NCBI RefSeq assembly: GCF_000181495.1
Contig: NZ_ABCF01000015.1
Span: 1 to 54,260, forward strand
Direction: 5' to 3'
DNA length: 54,260 nucleotides
Source of the DNA: Bacillus sp. SG-1
GTDB taxonomy: Bacteria > Bacillota > Bacilli > Bacillales > Bacillaceae_B
The notes beneath the pieces are model-generated. The model worked only from the letters and a program-made list of their open reading frames with translations, ran no database searches and was not told the origin of the DNA. Within the stretch, counting starts at the first letter, position 1. The number at the start of each line of letters is the position of its first letter. Made by a program: the position numbers and the translations under genes. Shown piece after piece: positions 10,203 to 20,219 of the stretch.

Positions 10203-11003
10203 ATGAAAAAATTATTTAGTTTTGCAGCATTATCATTATCAGCCGTTTTAATTTCGGGCTGCGGTACCAGTGAGACTGGTTCTGGAAGTGCATCAGACAG
10301 CGGGTTGGACTTAGTTGATGAAGGAAAGTTTACATATGCAGCATCCGGTGAATTCAAACCGTTCAGTGTTACCAGCGGAGATGGAACAATGACAGGATTT
10401 GATATCGAAGTAGCTGAGGCAGTTGCAAAAGAACTGGGCCTCGATCCGGAACAGAAGAAATTCAAGTTCGCGGGTATTGTTGAAGGTGTTCAGGCAGGCC
10501 GTTTTGATGCAGCAGTAGCCAGCCATACAATTACAGATGAGCGGGCTGAGAAAGTAGATTTCTCCACACCATACTATTACTCAGGTCCACAAATATTTGT
10601 TCGTCCTGACAGTGATGTAGAAACACTGGAAGATCTAGAAGGTATGGAAATTGCTGTTTCAAAAGGATCTACCTATGCAGATACAGCGAGTGAAGTAACG
10701 GAAAATATCAAGACATATGACAGTGATGTCGTTGCCCTTGAAGCTTTGAGCAAAGGAAAGCATGATGCTGTCATCACTGACTTTGTCACTGGTAAAGAAG
10801 CCATCGGTGCGGGACTTGAAATCGATACCAGGGAATTGCTCGGACGCAGTGAACAGGCGATAGCTGTTGCTCAAGATAATGATGAGCTTCTGGAAGCGAT
10901 TAACGAAGCTTTGGAAACACTTAGAGAAAACGGAACACTGGAAGAAATCAGTAAAAAATATTTCGGAGAAGACATTACAACTGACCCTGAGGGAGAAGAA
11001 TAA
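10203..11003 (+). CDS. amino-acid ABC transporter substrate-binding lipoprotein
   Basis: Extracellular solute-binding protein of family 3, which captures polar amino acids for an ABC importer. A lipoprotein signal peptide ends in the lipobox LISG-C20, so the mature protein is lipid-anchored. The fold is supported by FTYAASGEFKPFSV, the GFDIEVAEAVAKELG motif and the DAAVASHTITDERAEKVDFS signature. The length is 266 residues. Permease and ATPase genes follow on the same strand. The specific ligand (arginine, glutamine, cystine or another) cannot be told from the sequence alone. I do not expect this transporter between engB and hemA in B. subtilis, so it may be a lineage-specific insertion. Confidence 0.92.
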   Translation: MKKLFSFAALSLSAVLISGCGTSETGSGSASDSGLDLVDEGKFTYAASGEFKPFSVTSGDGTMTGFDIEVAEAVAKELGLDPEQKKFKFAGIVEGVQAGRFDAAVASHTITDERAEKVDFSTPYYYSGPQIFVRPDSDVETLEDLEGMEIAVSKGSTYADTASEVTENIKTYDSDVVALEALSKGKHDAVITDFVTGKEAIGAGLEIDTRELLGRSEQAIAVAQDNDELLEAINEALETLRENGTLEEISKKYFGEDITTDPEGEE

Positions 11004-11020
11004 ACATCATCAAATTTAGG

Positions 11021-11054
11021 GCGGATGTGCACTTTTTTTGCGCATTCGCTTTTT
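11021..11054 (+). terminator. leaky terminator or attenuator between binding protein and permease
   Basis: GCGGATGTGC pairs with GCGCATTCGC (10 pairs including two G-U) around ACTTTTTTTT, followed by five T residues. It lies 17 bases after the binding-protein stop and 80 bases before the permease. It could lower transporter-subunit expression relative to the binding protein, or stabilise the upstream mRNA 3' end. Confidence 0.5.
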
Positions 11055-11134
11055 CTATCCGTAAATATCTAAACCTCATGCAGCAACGCCGCAAGGTAAG
11101 TGGCTGGAAAAAATAAGACACAGGAGGGAATAGG

Positions 11135-11782
11135 GTGAACTTTTTTGAAACATTCACAGGTACCATTGATGTTTTCCTGAAAGGGATGCTGTTAACATTT
11201 GAGCTGACAGTGGTATCCGTATTTATTGCTATATTCATAGGTTTATTTTTTGCATTTTTGAAGATTTCCAAGATGAAAGTTCTTGAAATCATTGCTGATA
11301 TCTACATATTCGTAGTGCGTGGTACACCGTTGATCGTCCAGATATTCATCTTCTACTTTGGACTGACAGCTCTTCAGATTTCCGGCTTCTGGTCGGTAGT
11401 GCTGGGACTTGCTTTCCATAATGGGGCATACATTGCGGAAATCTTCAGAGGTACAATCCAGTCAATCGATAAAGGGCAGATGGAAGCGGGCCGCTCCCTG
11501 GGGATGTCCAATGGATTGACGATGAGAAGAATCATTCTTCCGCAGGCATTCCGAAGAGCGCTTCCGCCGCTTGGTAACCAATTTATCATTGCACTGAAGG
11601 ATTCTTCGCTTGCCTCCTTCATCGGCATGTACGAGCTCTTCAGTGTGGCAACAACACTCGGATCTAACAATTTCGATTACATGACATATTTATTGATTGT
11701 AGCCGTTTATTATCTAGTGTTGGTTCTGTTCTTCTCAGTGATTGTAAACTTTGTAGAAAAACGTATGTCTTTAAGTGACTAA
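11135..11782 (+). CDS. amino-acid ABC transporter permease (HisM/GlnP family)
   Basis: Integral membrane subunit of a polar amino-acid importer, 215 residues. The N-terminal segment FLKGMLLTFELTVVSVFIAIFIGLFFAFL and further hydrophobic stretches suggest five membrane helices. The EAA loop that contacts the ATPase is present as EAGRSLGMSNGLTMRRIILPQAFRRALPPLGNQ. The start is GTG with a GGAGGGAATAG site. It lies between its binding-protein and ATPase genes. The ligand is unassigned. Confidence 0.93.
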   Translation: MNFFETFTGTIDVFLKGMLLTFELTVVSVFIAIFIGLFFAFLKISKMKVLEIIADIYIFVVRGTPLIVQIFIFYFGLTALQISGFWSVVLGLAFHNGAYIAEIFRGTIQSIDKGQMEAGRSLGMSNGLTMRRIILPQAFRRALPPLGNQFIIALKDSSLASFIGMYELFSVATTLGSNNFDYMTYLLIVAVYYLVLVLFFSVIVNFVEKRMSLSD

Positions 11783-11818
11783 TGAAACTGACTTCCAAAA
11801 CAAGTGGAGGGATATAAT

Positions 11819-12553
11819 TTGACCCAGGAAATGATTAAAGTAGAAAAACTGAATAAATCCTTTGGTGATCTTCATGTGTTAAAGGATATAGATATTAATG
11901 TAAAAGAAAGTGATGTAGTTTGTCTTATAGGAGCGAGTGGTTCCGGAAAAAGCACACTGCTCCGATGCTTGAACTTCCTTGAGATTAAAGATAGCGGAAA
12001 GATCATTATCGAGGGAGAAGAAGTGAACAGGGGTACTCATGATTTAAATGAAGTCAGGGCAAAAGTGGGAATGGTTTTTCAGCATTTCTATCTTTTTCCT
12101 CATAAAACTGTGTTGGAAAATGTCATGGAAGCACCTGTACAAGTGAAGAAGATTTCCAAGGTGAAGGCCAAAGAAGAAGCAATGGAACTCTTGAGCAAAG
12201 TCGGTTTGAAGGAAAAAGCGGATGTATATCCTTCCAAGTTATCCGGAGGTCAAAAACAGCGTGTTGCAATCGCAAGGGCTCTCGCTATGAAACCGGATAT
12301 TATGCTGTTTGATGAACCGACCTCAGCCCTCGATCCGGAACTGGTAGGGGAAGTTCTATCCACGATGAAAGAACTGGCTCTTGAAGGAATGACAATGGTA
12401 GTCGTTACTCATGAAATGGGATTTGCCCGTGAAGTGGCTGATTGGGTTGTCTACATGCATGACGGCCGGATCGTTGAGGTTGGACCTCCAGAGGAACTGT
12501 TCGGGAATCCCAAGGAGCAGAGGACAAAAGAATTTCTCGATTCCATATTATAA
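11819..12553 (+). CDS. amino-acid ABC transporter ATP-binding protein
   Basis: Cytoplasmic ATPase of the polar amino-acid importer. It shows Walker [11 protein letters not shown]-loop VFQHF, signature [15 protein letters not shown], Walker [15 protein letters not shown] and the switch histidine in [10 protein letters not shown] chose the TTG at 11819 ([16 protein letters not shown]) because GGAGG lies 8 bases before it. An upstream in-frame GTG at 11804 overlaps that ribosome site, and an ATG at 11831 lacks one. The product is 244 residues, normal for the family. It ends the three-gene unit and is followed by a bidirectional terminator. Confidence 0.93.
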   Translation: MTQEMIKVEKLNKSFGDLHVLKDIDINVKESDVVCLIGASGSGKSTLLRCLNFLEIKDSGKIIIEGEEVNRGTHDLNEVRAKVGMVFQHFYLFPHKTVLENVMEAPVQVKKISKVKAKEEAMELLSKVGLKEKADVYPSKLSGGQKQRVAIARALAMKPDIMLFDEPTSALDPELVGEVLSTMKELALEGMTMVVVTHEMGFAREVADWVVYMHDGRIVEVGPPEELFGNPKEQRTKEFLDSIL

Positions 12554-12613
12554 GACTCTTTTCTTTAACTTTGCTATTTAACCATCTAAACGAAAACAGC
12601 CTATTATAAACGA

Positions 12614-12645
12614 CAAAACAGGAACCGAAGCCGGTTCCTGTTTTA
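12614..12645. terminator. bidirectional terminator between ABC operon and ysxD-like gene
   Basis: AAAACAGGAACCG pairs with CGGTTCCTGTTTT around a tiny loop. T-runs exist on both strands, so it can serve the converging genes on either side. Confidence 0.85.
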
Positions 12646-13128
12646 TTTTTTCTTGATAAATAATAGATAGACGCCAATCAAGACGATGATAAGCGGCCAG
12701 AAGTCACGAATGACATTCACTCCGCCCTGCAGAAGGCCAAGCCACATTAAAACTTTATCATAAAACAAAAGAATAATAGCTAGAATAAGAAATAGGACTC
12801 CTTGAAACAGACCGCTGCCTGTTTTCTGATACCTAAGCAGAAAGCCGAGTGAAATAATCAGAATGAAGGTCCCTATATGATCCGGCCAGATGGCAACCTT
12901 ATTTACAATGTGGAAATGCAAGCCGAATCCGGTGAGGATGGTACCAGGCAGGATGGATTCGTAATCCCTGCCTTTATACCCTTGAGCAAGGAAGGCGGCA
13001 CCAACAATGATCAGCAGTGTCGGCCATGTATAAAACTCCCTGAATAACATAATGTTCGATTGCTGAAGGTAAAAATAGATGCCGAACCCTATTAATATCA
13101 TACCTGGAAAAAGTCGTTGTCCTTTCAT
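12643..13128 (-). CDS. multi-pass membrane protein of unknown function, YsxD-like
   Basis: The 161-residue protein is almost entirely hydrophobic, with about five or six membrane segments (LFPGMILIGFGIYFYL; WPTLLIIVGAAFLAQG; GTFILIISLGFLLRY; GVLFLILAIILLFYD; FWPLIIVLIGVYLLF) and a lysine-rich end (KKK). The repeated patterns of short hydrophobic hairpins resemble the small membrane domains found in LiaF/LiaI-like proteins. Size and position between engB and hemA fit B. subtilis ysxD, but I did not recognise the sequence firmly. A GGAGGC site precedes the ATG. It converges on the ABC operon and shares its terminator. Confidence 0.75.
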   Translation of the reverse strand: MKGQRLFPGMILIGFGIYFYLQQSNIMLFREFYTWPTLLIIVGAAFLAQGYKGRDYESILPGTILTGFGLHFHIVNKVAIWPDHIGTFILIISLGFLLRYQKTGSGLFQGVLFLILAIILLFYDKVLMWLGLLQGGVNVIRDFWPLIIVLIGVYLLFIKKK

Positions 13129-13325
13129 AATTGCCTCCGATTTGTATACTTGAATATTGGGTTTGTATTTGTTAATCTAACATAGGAAACTATGTCGAAA
13201 AGAATATATTTATGTAAGTCTTTATATAAATGTCTGAAAACGGGTATACAACGTATATGAAATATGGCACGTGCGGATATACAACTGGCTATCCGGGGCT
13301 GCGTTTCTTAGCATAGGATGTCAAT

Positions 13326-13647
13326 GAGCCGTCCTCATCTGTTGTAAGAATCAACGCCTGTCGGACCTGAAAGAGCCGTCTTTACACTTAATGGTATCCG
13401 GTATCAGCGGCTAGGCCCTCGAGTCGTTATGTTTCAACAGCCAAGGGCAAAGAGCGTCCTCATCTGGTGGCCCATCAGCGCTTGTCGGGCCTGAGAGAGC
13501 CGCTTCTACACTTAATGGTATCCGGTGCAGACGGCTAGGTCCTCGGGTCGTTATGTTTCAACAGCCAAGGGCAAAAAGCGCCCTTATCTGTTGAAAGCAT
13601 CAACGCCTGTCAGATCTGAAAGAGCCGTCTTTACACTTAATGGTACC
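13326..13647. repeat. intergenic repeat, 2.6 tandem copies of about 125 bp (family B)
   Basis: Copies begin near 13326, 13452 and 13577 with a variant of GAGCGTCCTCATCTG. Each continues through GCCTGTCGGACCTGAAAGAGC and TACACTTAATGGTA. The first two also contain CGGCTAGGCCCTCGAGTCG, TTATGTTTCAACAGCCAAG and GGCAAA before the next copy begins. The period is not a multiple of three, so the open frame across 13525-13767 is incidental. The blocks CTAG-CCCTCG and CTTGTCGGGCCTGA...CGCTTCTAC also occur in the repeat near 20.3 kb. The rest of 13129-13742 holds no gene I can support. Confidence 0.8.
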
Positions 13648-13698
13648 ACAGGTTTCATCTTATGTTCACATTTATTTAAATGGGATATTTGTCGGACA

Positions 13699-13707
13699 TG
13701 TTATACT
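13699..13707 (+). promoter_or_regulatory. extended -10 promoter of the hem operon
   Basis: TG-T-TATACT lies 36 bases upstream of hemA. There is no good -35 box, which is usual for extended -10 promoters. A TTAATGATTATT segment just downstream matches a PerR box at only about 9 of 14 positions, so PerR control (known for B. subtilis hemA) is possible but not shown. Confidence 0.5.
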
Positions 13708-13742
13708 AGAGTTAATGATTATTTGGGGGTGTCATTTCTGTC

Positions 13743-15098
13743 ATGCACATTATTACAGTCGGTATAAATTACAAAACGGCCCCTGTCGAGATTCGTGAAC
13801 GTTTATCTTTTAATGAAGCAGACCTGCAAAGAGCGATGGAAACGCTTAAGGGGAAAAAGAGTATCCTTGAGAATGTGATCGTTTCTACATGTAACAGGAC
13901 GGAAGTATATGCGGTCGTAGATCAGCTTCATACAGGTCGTTATTATATTAAGGAATTTTTATCCCAATGGTTTGATATTGATAAAGAGGAGTTTACTCCT
14001 TATTTGTTTATATATGAGCAGGATGGTGCTGTTGAGCACTTATTTAATGTAACATGCGGCTTGAATTCCATGGTTGTCGGGGAAACACAGATACTTGGCC
14101 AAATTAGGTCGAGCTTTTTATCTGCCCAGGAATCAGGTACAACCGGCACTGTTTTCAATCATCTTTTCAAACAAGCCATTACACTGGCAAAGAAAGCCCA
14201 TTCAGAAACAGAAATAGGTTCTAATGCGGTTTCTGTCAGCTATGCTGCAGTAGAACTCGCGAAGAAAATCTTTGGTGATTTAAGCGGGAAGCATGTGCTG
14301 ATCTTTGGGGCCGGTAAAATGGGAGAGTTGGCGATCAAGAACTTGCATGGCAGCGGTGCTACTAAAGTGACGGTCATCAACCGTACGTTTGAAAAAGCTG
14401 TTTCTTTGGCAGATAAGTTCAAGGGAAACGCCAAAACATTGCAGGAACTTCAATGTGCACTGGTTGAAGCTGACATCTTGATTAGTTCGACAGGTGCCAA
14501 AGAATATGTGATCACAAAAGATCAAATGGTCGAAGTGGAACGCATGAGGAAAGGGCGTCCATTGTTCATGGTGGATATTGCTGTTCCCAGGGATATCGAT
14601 CCTGCCATCGAAAGTCTGGAAAGTGCATTTTTATATGACATCGATGACTTGGAAGGCATTGTCCAATCGAATATGGCTGAAAGACAGAAAGCAGCAGAGT
14701 CCATTGGCATCATGATTGAAGCGGAAATTGTCGCTTTCAAAGAATGGCTCAATATGCTTGGAGTCGTGCCGGTTATTTCTGCTCTTAGAGAAAAAGCCTT
14801 AGTGATTCAGGGACAGACAATGGAGAGCATTGAACGCAAGATGCCTGATTTGACTGAGCGTGAGCGCAAAGTCTTAAACAAACATACAAAAAGTATCATC
14901 AATCAGTTATTGAAAGATCCCATTCTCCAGGTGAAAGAATTGGCAGCACTGCCTGACGGTCAGGAGAAGCTGGACTTATTCATTAAGATTTTCAACATCG
15001 AGGAACAATTGCAGACAGAGGCAGAAGCACTTGAGAGCAAGGGGAAAGAAAAGACAGGAGTTGCAGCAGCTAAACTCCAGCCTTCTTTTCAACAATAA
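13743..15098 (+). CDS. hemA: glutamyl-tRNA reductase
   Basis: First committed step of tetrapyrrole synthesis by the C5 pathway: NADPH-dependent reduction of glutamyl-tRNA to glutamate-1-semialdehyde. The catalytic cysteine is C50 in IVSTCNRTE. The tRNA/substrate region contains GETQILGQ, the NADPH domain contains GAGKMGELA, and the C-terminal dimerisation helix follows [16 protein letters not shown]. It has 451 residues, normal length. It opens the run hemA-hemX-hemC-hemD-hemB-hemL. The ATG gives the conserved MHI start. HemA abundance is feedback-controlled with HemX in B. subtilis. Confidence 0.97.
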   Translation: MHIITVGINYKTAPVEIRERLSFNEADLQRAMETLKGKKSILENVIVSTCNRTEVYAVVDQLHTGRYYIKEFLSQWFDIDKEEFTPYLFIYEQDGAVEHLFNVTCGLNSMVVGETQILGQIRSSFLSAQESGTTGTVFNHLFKQAITLAKKAHSETEIGSNAVSVSYAAVELAKKIFGDLSGKHVLIFGAGKMGELAIKNLHGSGATKVTVINRTFEKAVSLADKFKGNAKTLQELQCALVEADILISSTGAKEYVITKDQMVEVERMRKGRPLFMVDIAVPRDIDPAIESLESAFLYDIDDLEGIVQSNMAERQKAAESIGIMIEAEIVAFKEWLNMLGVVPVISALREKALVIQGQTMESIERKMPDLTERERKVLNKHTKSIINQLLKDPILQVKELAALPDGQEKLDLFIKIFNIEEQLQTEAEALESKGKEKTGVAAAKLQPSFQQ

Positions 15099-15114
15099 GT
15101 GAGGTTAAAAGTCG

Positions 15115-15948
15115 ATGTTTGAACAAACAATGACGAGGCTGCATGAACTGATGATTGTTCTGTATGCTATCAGTATTCTATTTTATTTTATTGATTTCTT
15201 AAACAAAAACCGGAAGGCAAATGCGTTTGCCTTCTGGCTACTTGCGATTGTTTGGGTTCTTCAAACAATCTTTTTGTTTCTTTATATGATGCGTACAGGC
15301 AGATTCCCGGTCCTCACCATTTTTGAAGGGCTTTATTTTTATGCATGGGTACTTATTACTTTATCTCTTGCGATCAACAGAGTCCTCCGGGTGGACTTCA
15401 CGGTATTCTTTACAAATATTCTCGGGTTCATCATTATGGCCATACATACATTTGCGCCTGTACAAGTTGAATCCAATGCAATGGCAGAGCAGCTTGTTTC
15501 GGAATTGCTGCTGATTCATATTACCATGGCGATTCTTTCATACGGGGCTTTTTCGTTGTCCTTTGTGTTCTCTCTGCTCTACTTGTTACAATATAAGCTT
15601 CTCAAAGAGAAAAAGTGGGGACCGAGGTTATGGCGGATCAGTGATTTGTCGAAACTGGAAAAAGGGGCATATATCTTAAATGCCATCGGGGTGGCGATGC
15701 TCCTGTTGAGTCTGATTCTCGGCCTTCAGTGGGCGTTTATCAAACTGCCTGACTTTCTATGGTACGACCCGAAAATCATTGGTTCATTCATATTGCTGAT
15801 CATTTACAGTGTATTTTTATATTTACGAGTACGGAAAGAGGTTTATGGCAAGAATCTGGCATTGTTAAACGTAGGAGCTTTTCTGGTAATCTTGATCAAC
15901 TTCCTGCTTGTCAGCCGTTTGTCTTCATTCCATTTCTGGTATTCATAA
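15115..15948 (+). CDS. hemX: HemX, membrane protein controlling HemA level
   Basis: Integral membrane protein of 277 residues with about eight hydrophobic helices, related to the CcsA/ResC cytochrome-assembly family ([39 protein letters not shown]). In B. subtilis HemX lowers the cellular amount of HemA; it is not an enzyme of the pathway. The gene starts 16 bases after hemA with a GAGGT site, and ends 16 bases before hemC, so it is inside the operon. Its own catalytic or heme-binding role cannot be judged from the sequence. Confidence 0.93.
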   Translation: MFEQTMTRLHELMIVLYAISILFYFIDFLNKNRKANAFAFWLLAIVWVLQTIFLFLYMMRTGRFPVLTIFEGLYFYAWVLITLSLAINRVLRVDFTVFFTNILGFIIMAIHTFAPVQVESNAMAEQLVSELLLIHITMAILSYGAFSLSFVFSLLYLLQYKLLKEKKWGPRLWRISDLSKLEKGAYILNAIGVAMLLLSLILGLQWAFIKLPDFLWYDPKIIGSFILLIIYSVFLYLRVRKEVYGKNLALLNVGAFLVILINFLLVSRLSSFHFWYS

Positions 15949-15964
15949 GCTTAGGAGGTTCGTA

Positions 15965-16897
15965 ATGCGAAAAATAATAGTAGGTTCACGTCGAAGCAAG
16001 CTTGCATTAACACAAACGAATTGGGTCATCAGCCAATTGAAAGAATTGGATTCTTCGTTTGAGTTCGAAGTAAAGGAAATCGTTACAAAAGGCGATCAAA
16101 TCCTTGATGTGACTTTGTCCAAAGTCGGGGGAAAAGGGTTGTTTGTAAAGGAAATTGAGCAAGCGATGCTCGATAAGGAAATTGATATGGCCGTGCATAG
16201 TATGAAAGATATGCCGGCAGAATTGCCTGAAGGCTTGTGCATTGGCTGTATCCCGGAAAGAGAGGACCATCGTGATGCCTTTATTTCCAAGGATCATGTG
16301 AAGCTTGCTGATCTTCCTGCAGGAGCGATCATCGGTACAAGCAGTTTGAGAAGAGGTGCCCAAATCCTTGCTCAGCGTCCTGATTTGGAAATCAAGTGGA
16401 TCCGTGGCAATATTGATACGCGGTTGGGGAAACTTGAGACTGAGGACTATGATGCAATCATTTTAGCAGCAGCAGGATTGTCACGCATGGGCTGGACTTC
16501 GAATGTGGTAACGGAATTCCTGGATCCCGAAGTTTGTGTACCTGCAGTAGGGCAAGGAGCACTGTCGATTGAGTGCCGCGAAGATGATGAAGAGCTTCTT
16601 GGTTTGCTAGGCAAGTTTGCATCAGACCAAGTAACGAAGACGGTTACAGCTGAAAGGACCTTCCTTCATAAAATGGAAGGAGGCTGCCAAGTTCCAATCG
16701 CAGGATATGCTGAACTGCTTCAGGAGGAAGATGTTAAACTGACGGTGCTGGTCGCTTCTCCAGACGGGAAAGATATCTATAAAGAGACTGTTACAGGCTC
16801 TGATCCTGTACAAGTTGGTGAAGAAGCTGCAGCACTGCTGACAGAAAGAGGAGCTAAGGCCCTTATTGATAAGGTCAAAGAGGAGCTTGATCAGTAA
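15965..16897 (+). CDS. hemC: porphobilinogen deaminase (hydroxymethylbilane synthase)
   Basis: Joins four porphobilinogen molecules into hydroxymethylbilane. It carries the N-terminal [12 protein letters not shown] motif, [11 protein letters not shown], the arginine-rich substrate region [10 protein letters not shown], and the cofactor-binding cysteine in [14 protein letters not shown] chose the ATG at 15965, which follows TAGGAGG, over an in-frame start at 15908 that lies inside hemX. The product has 310 residues. The stop overlaps the hemD start as TAATG, showing tight coupling. Confidence 0.96.
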   Translation: MRKIIVGSRRSKLALTQTNWVISQLKELDSSFEFEVKEIVTKGDQILDVTLSKVGGKGLFVKEIEQAMLDKEIDMAVHSMKDMPAELPEGLCIGCIPEREDHRDAFISKDHVKLADLPAGAIIGTSSLRRGAQILAQRPDLEIKWIRGNIDTRLGKLETEDYDAIILAAAGLSRMGWTSNVVTEFLDPEVCVPAVGQGALSIECREDDEELLGLLGKFASDQVTKTVTAERTFLHKMEGGCQVPIAGYAELLQEEDVKLTVLVASPDGKDIYKETVTGSDPVQVGEEAAALLTERGAKALIDKVKEELDQ

Positions 16898-17697
16898 TGG
16901 ATTCCTCTTTACCGCTTTCAGGTAGAGAAATTCTCGTTACACGGGAAGAAAAGGCGGCGAAAGGGATAGCGGATGTTATCAAGCAGTATGGGGGCATCCC
17001 CCATATTGTCCCGCTAATCTCTTTCAGGCCTTATGAAGATGAAAAAGAAAGTACATATTTAGAAAAATTGAAATCCTATGATTGGATTTTTTTTACTAGC
17101 AAAAACGGCGTTCACTTCTTTTTCCAAAAATTGAAGGAACATAATCTCTCAATTGTGGGCAGCCCTACTAAATTCGCTGCTGTAGGGGAGAAAACGTGTA
17201 GAGCCATGAAGAGCCATGGCATACAAGTGGATTTTGTTCCTAAATTATATTCGGGTTTTGATTTTGCGAAGGAGTTTGTCCATTCGTTTCCGCAAGCAGG
17301 CCGTGTCCTTCTTTCTAAAGGTAACTTGGCGAAAGATACCATTTCGTCCTATTTTACTGAGAGAAGCATGCCGATTGATGAGTGGATTACTTATGAAACT
17401 TTTTTTCCGGATGCTATTGAAAAAAGATTGAGTAGCTTATTGCAAGAAAAGAAGCTTTCTGCCGTAACGTTTACCAGTCCTTCAACTGTCAGGGGATTTA
17501 TGAAGATTGTCAATGATAATGGATTGCATGAAGCAATGAATGGCCTGGCTGTCGTTTGTATCGGCCCTGTAACAAGAGAGGCTGCCTGCAGATATGGTTT
17601 GACTGTACAAGTCGTCCCTGAAAGGTATACAGTTGAAGATATGATAGACGACTTAGCTAACTATTTTATCTCTTTGAAAGAGAATAGGGAGGAATAA
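16897..17697 (+). CDS. hemD: uroporphyrinogen-III synthase
   Basis: Cyclises hydroxymethylbilane to uroporphyrinogen III with inversion of ring D. This family is poorly conserved, but the pattern is clear: [13 protein letters not shown] near the start, [16 protein letters not shown], the second-domain [13 protein letters not shown], and [17 protein letters not shown] near the end. It has 266 residues in two Rossmann-like domains. Its start overlaps the hemC stop by one base. It sits between hemC and hemB as in B. subtilis, which supports the call. Confidence 0.95.
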   Translation: MDSSLPLSGREILVTREEKAAKGIADVIKQYGGIPHIVPLISFRPYEDEKESTYLEKLKSYDWIFFTSKNGVHFFFQKLKEHNLSIVGSPTKFAAVGEKTCRAMKSHGIQVDFVPKLYSGFDFAKEFVHSFPQAGRVLLSKGNLAKDTISSYFTERSMPIDEWITYETFFPDAIEKRLSSLLQEKKLSAVTFTSPSTVRGFMKIVNDNGLHEAMNGLAVVCIGPVTREAACRYGLTVQVVPERYTVEDMIDDLANYFISLKENREE

Positions 17698-17699
17698 GC

Positions 17700-18680
17700 A
17701 TGAAAGATTTGAAGTTCAATCGTCACCGCCGTCTTCGCCAATCCGAGAACTTACGCGCAATGGTGCGCGAAAATTTCTTGAGAACAGAAGATTTAATCTA
17801 TCCGCTTTTCGTAGTCGAAGGTGAAAGTGTAAAGAACCCAGTTGCGTCCATGCCGGGTGTCTATCAAATTTCATTGGACTACTTAAAAGCTGAATTGGAT
17901 GAACTGAACAGCCTTGGCATTCATTCCATCATTTTGTTTGGTGTGCCAGCAGAAAAAGATGAACTTGGCAAAAGTGCCTATGACGCGAACGGGATCGTTC
18001 AGCAGGCCACCCGCCTCGTAAAAGAGTATTATCCTGAAATGGTAGTCGTTGCGGATACTTGTCTATGCCAATATACGAGCCATGGTCATTGCGGAATAGT
18101 GGAAGGCGGTAAAATTCTCAATGATCCGACACTCGATCTTCTTGCGAAAACAGCTGTCAGCCAGGCGGAAGCCGGAGCTGATATCATCGCTCCTTCCAAC
18201 ATGATGGACGGTTTCGTTGCGGCAATCAGAAAAGGGTTGGATGAAGCAGGATTCATCGATGTACCGGTCATGTCTTATGCAGTGAAATATTCCTCAAGTT
18301 TTTATGGCCCATTCAGGGATGCAGCCCACAGTTCACCTAAGTTCGGAGACCGCAGAACGTATCAAATGGACCCTGCCAATAGAAGAGAAGCTCTTAGAGA
18401 AGCCCAATCCGATATAGAAGAAGGCGCAGATTTCTTAATTGTAAAACCGGCTCTGTCTTATTTGGATATCATCCGAGACGTCAAAGATGAATTCAATGTT
18501 CCAGTAGTTGCCTACAATGTAAGCGGTGAATATTCGATGATCAAAGCTGCGGCGGCAAACGGCTGGGTTGATGAAAAAGCGATGGTCATGGAAAAATTGA
18601 CGAGCATGAAAAGAGCAGGAGCAGACCTGATCATCACGTATGCAGCTAAGGATGCAGCAGCCTGGATTAAAGGCGAATAA
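17700..18680 (+). CDS. hemB: delta-aminolevulinic acid dehydratase (porphobilinogen synthase)
   Basis: Condenses two 5-aminolevulinate molecules to porphobilinogen. Both Schiff-base lysines are present ([18 protein letters not shown] and [16 protein letters not shown]). The metal-binding cysteine cluster [14 protein letters not shown] is present, indicating a zinc-type enzyme. The N-terminal [14 protein letters not shown] arm that mediates octamer contacts is present. The length is 326 residues. The ATG lies two bases after the hemD stop with a GGGAGGA site. Confidence 0.97.
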   Translation: MKDLKFNRHRRLRQSENLRAMVRENFLRTEDLIYPLFVVEGESVKNPVASMPGVYQISLDYLKAELDELNSLGIHSIILFGVPAEKDELGKSAYDANGIVQQATRLVKEYYPEMVVVADTCLCQYTSHGHCGIVEGGKILNDPTLDLLAKTAVSQAEAGADIIAPSNMMDGFVAAIRKGLDEAGFIDVPVMSYAVKYSSSFYGPFRDAAHSSPKFGDRRTYQMDPANRREALREAQSDIEEGADFLIVKPALSYLDIIRDVKDEFNVPVVAYNVSGEYSMIKAAAANGWVDEKAMVMEKLTSMKRAGADLIITYAAKDAAAWIKGE

Positions 18681-18775
18681 GCTCTGGATCAAGAATAATA
18701 CTCAGTAAGACTTAAAACAGGCATTTCCTTCACAGAGGAAAGTGACGAATTTTAAAGAAAACGGAGGAACTTATC

Positions 18776-20065
18776 ATGCGCACATATGATCAGTCGAAAC
18801 AGGCTTTTAAAGAAGCAGTTAAAGTCATGCCTGGCGGGGTAAACAGCCCTGTCCGCGCCTTTAAATCTGTCGATATGGATCCCATCTTCATGGAAAAGGG
18901 GAAAGGTTCCAAGATTTATGACATCGACGGCAATGAATACATCGATTATGTACTGTCCTGGGGACCATTAATCCTTGGCCACACGAATGAAAGAGTGGTT
19001 GCATCCATTAAAGAAGTTGCTGAACTTGGTACAAGCTTTGGCGCACCAACATTGGTGGAAAACAAGCTTGCTGAGCTTGTAATTGAACGTGTACCATCCA
19101 TTGAAATCGTACGTATGGTTTCTTCCGGTACTGAAGCAACCATGAGTGCACTGCGCCTTGCAAGAGGATACACAGGACGGAACAAAATCATTAAATTTGA
19201 AGGCTGTTACCACGGTCACGGGGATTCCCTGCTGATCAAAGCCGGTTCAGGAGTGGCTACTTTAGGATTGCCGGATAGTCCTGGAGTCCCTGCAGGTGTT
19301 GCAGAAAACACTATTACAGTTCCTTACAATGATCTGGAAAGCCTGCGATATGCATTTGAACAATTTGGGGAGGATATTGCCGGCGTTATCGTAGAACCAG
19401 TTGCTGGGAATATGGGGGTTGTTCCTCCACAGCCTGGATTCTTGGAATCACTTCGGGAAATCACTGAGAAACACGGGTCATTGTTGATCTTTGATGAAGT
19501 CATGACTGGTTTTCGTGTAGGTTATAATTGTGCTCAAGGATATTACGGTGTGACGCCTGATCTTACCTGCCTTGGTAAAGTAATCGGCGGCGGTCTGCCT
19601 GTAGGTGCATATGGCGGTAAAGCGGAGATCATGGAAAGGATTGCACCGAGCGGTCCTATCTATCAAGCGGGTACGCTATCAGGTAATCCGCTTGCTATGA
19701 CTGCAGGTTATGAAACATTGAGCCAGCTGACGCCTGAAAGCTATAAGGAATTTGAAAGAAAAGTGGACAGACTCGAAGAAGGCCTCCATGCAGCTGCTGA
19801 AAAATATGAGATTCCTCATACAATCAACCGTGCAGGTTCCATGATCGGTATCTTCTTTACGAACGAAGAAGTGAAGAATTACGAGGGAGCAAAGAGTTCA
19901 GACCTTGAGCTCTTCTCAGCCTACTATCGCGAAATGGCAAACGAAGGCGTCTTCCTTCCGCCTTCACAGTTTGAAGGATTATTCCTTTCCACAGCACATA
20001 CCGATGAAGACATCGAGAAAACCATCCAAGCTGCAGAAAAAGCATTTCAAAAGATTAAAGGTTAA
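18776..20065 (+). CDS. hemL: glutamate-1-semialdehyde 2,1-aminomutase
   Basis: PLP-dependent aminomutase that makes 5-aminolevulinate from glutamate-1-semialdehyde. The PLP lysine is in [16 protein letters not shown] (near residue 267). Other fold-type I motifs are [29 protein letters not shown] and [12 protein letters not shown]. The length is 429 residues. It is the last gene of the heme cluster, 95 bases after hemB, with a GGAGG site and a strong terminator behind it. The spacer before it contains no clear promoter. Confidence 0.97.
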   Translation: MRTYDQSKQAFKEAVKVMPGGVNSPVRAFKSVDMDPIFMEKGKGSKIYDIDGNEYIDYVLSWGPLILGHTNERVVASIKEVAELGTSFGAPTLVENKLAELVIERVPSIEIVRMVSSGTEATMSALRLARGYTGRNKIIKFEGCYHGHGDSLLIKAGSGVATLGLPDSPGVPAGVAENTITVPYNDLESLRYAFEQFGEDIAGVIVEPVAGNMGVVPPQPGFLESLREITEKHGSLLIFDEVMTGFRVGYNCAQGYYGVTPDLTCLGKVIGGGLPVGAYGGKAEIMERIAPSGPIYQAGTLSGNPLAMTAGYETLSQLTPESYKEFERKVDRLEEGLHAAAEKYEIPHTINRAGSMIGIFFTNEEVKNYEGAKSSDLELFSAYYREMANEGVFLPPSQFEGLFLSTAHTDEDIEKTIQAAEKAFQKIKG

Positions 20066-20071
20066 ATCATA

Positions 20072-20107
20072 CAAAGACAGAGCCGTTCGGTGGCTTTGTC
20101 TTTTTTA
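20072..20107 (+). terminator. terminator of the hem operon
   Basis: AAAGACAGAGCC pairs with GGCTTTGTCTTT (one mismatch) around a GTTCGGT loop, followed by T6. Confidence 0.88.
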
Positions 20108-20219
20108 TTATAGAAATAGAAACACGCATATGTTTGAAAGTAGTTGTTTGGCAGCTGTTTCCCTGAAATTAGGAAGAAGAAATTTATAAAAATCAATATT
20201 TTCAATGACAGTTTTTTGT

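Noticed and set aside
13708..13722. PerR box downstream of the hemA promoter
   Set aside because: About 9 of 14 fixed positions match; biologically plausible from B. subtilis but not supported well enough by the sequence.
13525..13767. 80-residue open frame before hemA
   Set aside because: It runs through the 125-bp tandem repeat, whose period is not a multiple of three, and overlaps the hem promoter and hemA start.
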